7,569 bases of DNA from Richelia sp. UBA3308. GTDB taxonomy: Bacteria; Cyanobacteriota; Cyanobacteriia; Cyanobacteriales; Nostocaceae. Below are positions 6,731-7,569 of the stretch, in pieces; the stretch's first letter is position 1; each line of letters starts with the position of its first letter. The stretch lies in NCBI GenBank assembly GCA_002361335.1, contig DESS01000285.1, forward strand, positions 1 through 7,569. Reading direction: 5' to 3'. Position numbers and translations under genes: made by a program. The notes under the pieces were generated by a model. It was not told where the DNA came from. It ran no database searches and saw only the letters and a program-made list of their open reading frames with translations.

Positions 6731-6748
6731 GTAATCTGAATAGCTTAC
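6731..6748. promoter_or_regulatory. Imperfect dyad upstream of CIRCE
   Basis: GTAATCT-GAAT-AGCTTAC has 7-base arms matching at 6 of 7 positions and ends 4 bp before CIRCE. In cyanobacterial groESL promoters a second element, the K-box, lies upstream of CIRCE, but this sequence does not match the K-box consensus as I remember it. Just after it, TACATT (6746-6751) is a possible weak -10 hexamer. Function is unassigned. Confidence 0.25.
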
Positions 6749-6752
6749 ATTA

Positions 6753-6779
6753 TTAGCACTCTTGAGCAGTGAGTGCTAA
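6753..6779. promoter_or_regulatory. CIRCE operator (HrcA-binding site)
   Basis: TTAGCACTC-N9-GAGTGCTAA is a perfect match to the CIRCE consensus, including the 9-base spacer. HrcA binds this site and represses chaperonin genes until heat stress sequesters or inactivates it. It lies 32 bp before the groEL2 start. A transcript starting upstream would also carry it as a stem-loop in the leader. Confidence 0.97.
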
Positions 6780-6811
6780 ATTGTAAAACAGGAGTGGTTG
6801 TAAATTAAAAA

Positions 6812-7569
6812 ATGGCGAAAATCGTTTCCTTTAATGAAGAGTCACGTCGGTCGTTAGAGAAGGGAATCAACGCCCTTGCTGATGCCGTCAAAATAACCTT
6901 GGGACCAAAAGGTCGTAATGTTCTTTTAGAAAAGAAATTTGGTGCGCCTCAAATTGTAAACGATGGTATCACCGTTGCTAAAGAAATTGAGCTCTACGAT
7001 CCTTTGGAGAACACTGGCGCGAGATTAATCCAGGAAGTAGCTGAAAAAACCAAAGAAATTGCGGGGGATGGTACTACTACCGCTACTGTTTTGGCACAAG
7101 CTATTATCCGCGAGGGTTTAAAAAACGTTGCTGCTGGTTCCAACCCCATGAGTTTGAAGCGTGGCATCGACAAAACTATCGAAGCCTTGGTGCAGGAAAT
7201 TACCAAGATTACTAAGCCAGTCGAAGGAAGTGCGATCGCTCAAGTTGCAACCGTATCTGCTGGTAACGATGAAGAAGTCGGTAGCATGATTGCTGAGGCA
7301 ATGGAGAAGGTTACTAAAGACGGTGTAATTACCGTTGAGGAATCTAAATCTCTATCTACCGAATTGGAAGTTGTGGAAGGGATGCAAATTGATAGGGGAT
7401 ACATTTCTCCCTACTTCATCACCAACAACGAACGGATGACAGTAGAATTTGAAAATGCCCGCATCTTGATTACTGATAAGAAAATTAGCAATATTCAAGA
7501 TTTGGTGCCAGTATTAGAAAAAGTTGCTCGTAGCGGTCAACCTTTGTTAATTATCGCTGAAGATGTTGA
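6812..7569 (+). CDS. groEL2: Chaperonin GroEL2 (60-kDa chaperonin, stand-alone cyanobacterial paralogue), 3' partial
   Basis: The first 252 codons of a Hsp60 chaperonin run off the window end; a full protein is about 550 residues. Visible landmarks are LGPKGRNV (30-37) and GDGTTTATVLAQ (86-97), both in the ATP-binding equatorial domain, then the hinge and the start of the apical domain (from about residue 190, including GYISPYFITN). The opening MAKIVSFNEESRRSLEKGINALADAVKI (first 15 residues most telling) and GARLIQEV match the cyanobacterial GroEL2 type. GroEL1, the groES-linked paralogue, typically begins MAKRIIYNENARRALE. No groES lies between CIRCE and this gene. Like other chaperonins it would fold proteins in the cytosol, borrowing GroES from elsewhere; paralogues of this type can also act in heat stress. 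AGGAG (6790-6794) is the only Shine-Dalgarno candidate, with a long 17-base spacing to the ATG. Heat control through HrcA is expected. Confidence 0.96.
   Translation, partial: MAKIVSFNEESRRSLEKGINALADAVKITLGPKGRNVLLEKKFGAPQIVNDGITVAKEIELYDPLENTGARLIQEVAEKTKEIAGDGTTTATVLAQAIIREGLKNVAAGSNPMSLKRGIDKTIEALVQEITKITKPVEGSAIAQVATVSAGNDEEVGSMIAEAMEKVTKDGVITVEESKSLSTELEVVEGMQIDRGYISPYFITNNERMTVEFENARILITDKKISNIQDLVPVLEKVARSGQPLLIIAEDV
7232..7239. repeat. HIP1 octamer GCGATCGC
   Basis: A second perfect HIP1 copy lies within groEL2, across codons for Ala-Ile-Ala. Confidence 0.85.

Overview
This window looks like ordinary chromosomal DNA of a filamentous, Nostocales-type cyanobacterium. The evidence is an AT-rich background with two copies of the HIP1 octamer GCGATCGC, degenerate heptanucleotide repeats in two intergenic spacers, a monocistronic groEL2-type chaperonin behind a perfect CIRCE operator, and cyanobacterial-style RND, WecA-like and PIN-domain proteins. 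No rRNA, tRNA, CRISPR array or complete insertion sequence was seen.

Layout. Positions 1-1301 (+) hold the 3' part of a periplasmic adaptor (membrane fusion protein) of an efflux pump; its start lies before the window. A 108-bp spacer filled with degenerate heptamers follows, then a complete 1063-residue RND permease (1410-4601, +). The two form the inner-membrane and periplasmic parts of a tripartite pump. The adaptor carries the RLS motif used to dock on TolC-type channels, but no such channel is encoded here.

Positions 4602-4850 have no gene. They contain a 19-bp tandem duplication spanning the permease stop codon and a 116-bp MITE-like element with imperfect 14-bp terminal inverted repeats. 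Next comes a small type II toxin-antitoxin locus (about 4831-5496, +): an extended -10 promoter, a dyad at the predicted transcription start, an intact Phd/YefM-type antitoxin, and a PIN-domain (VapC-like) toxin. The toxin is split by what looks like a single-base deletion near 5183-5190, so the antitoxin appears to have been left without a working partner.

Convergent to the toxin remnant, and separated by a repeat/hairpin spacer, is a complete WecA/TagO-like polyprenyl-phosphate sugar-1-phosphate transferase (6654-5575, -), an enzyme that starts envelope polysaccharide synthesis. Divergent from it is groEL2 (6812 to window end, +), preceded by a perfect CIRCE element and hence probably repressed by HrcA. 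There is no groES between CIRCE and groEL2, which fits the stand-alone second chaperonin of cyanobacteria.

I do not see a convincing previously undescribed system. The points most worth a second look are the frameshifted toxin beside an intact antitoxin, the MITE-like element next to the antitoxin promoter, and the loss of one of the two usual proton-relay aspartates in TM4 of the RND permease.
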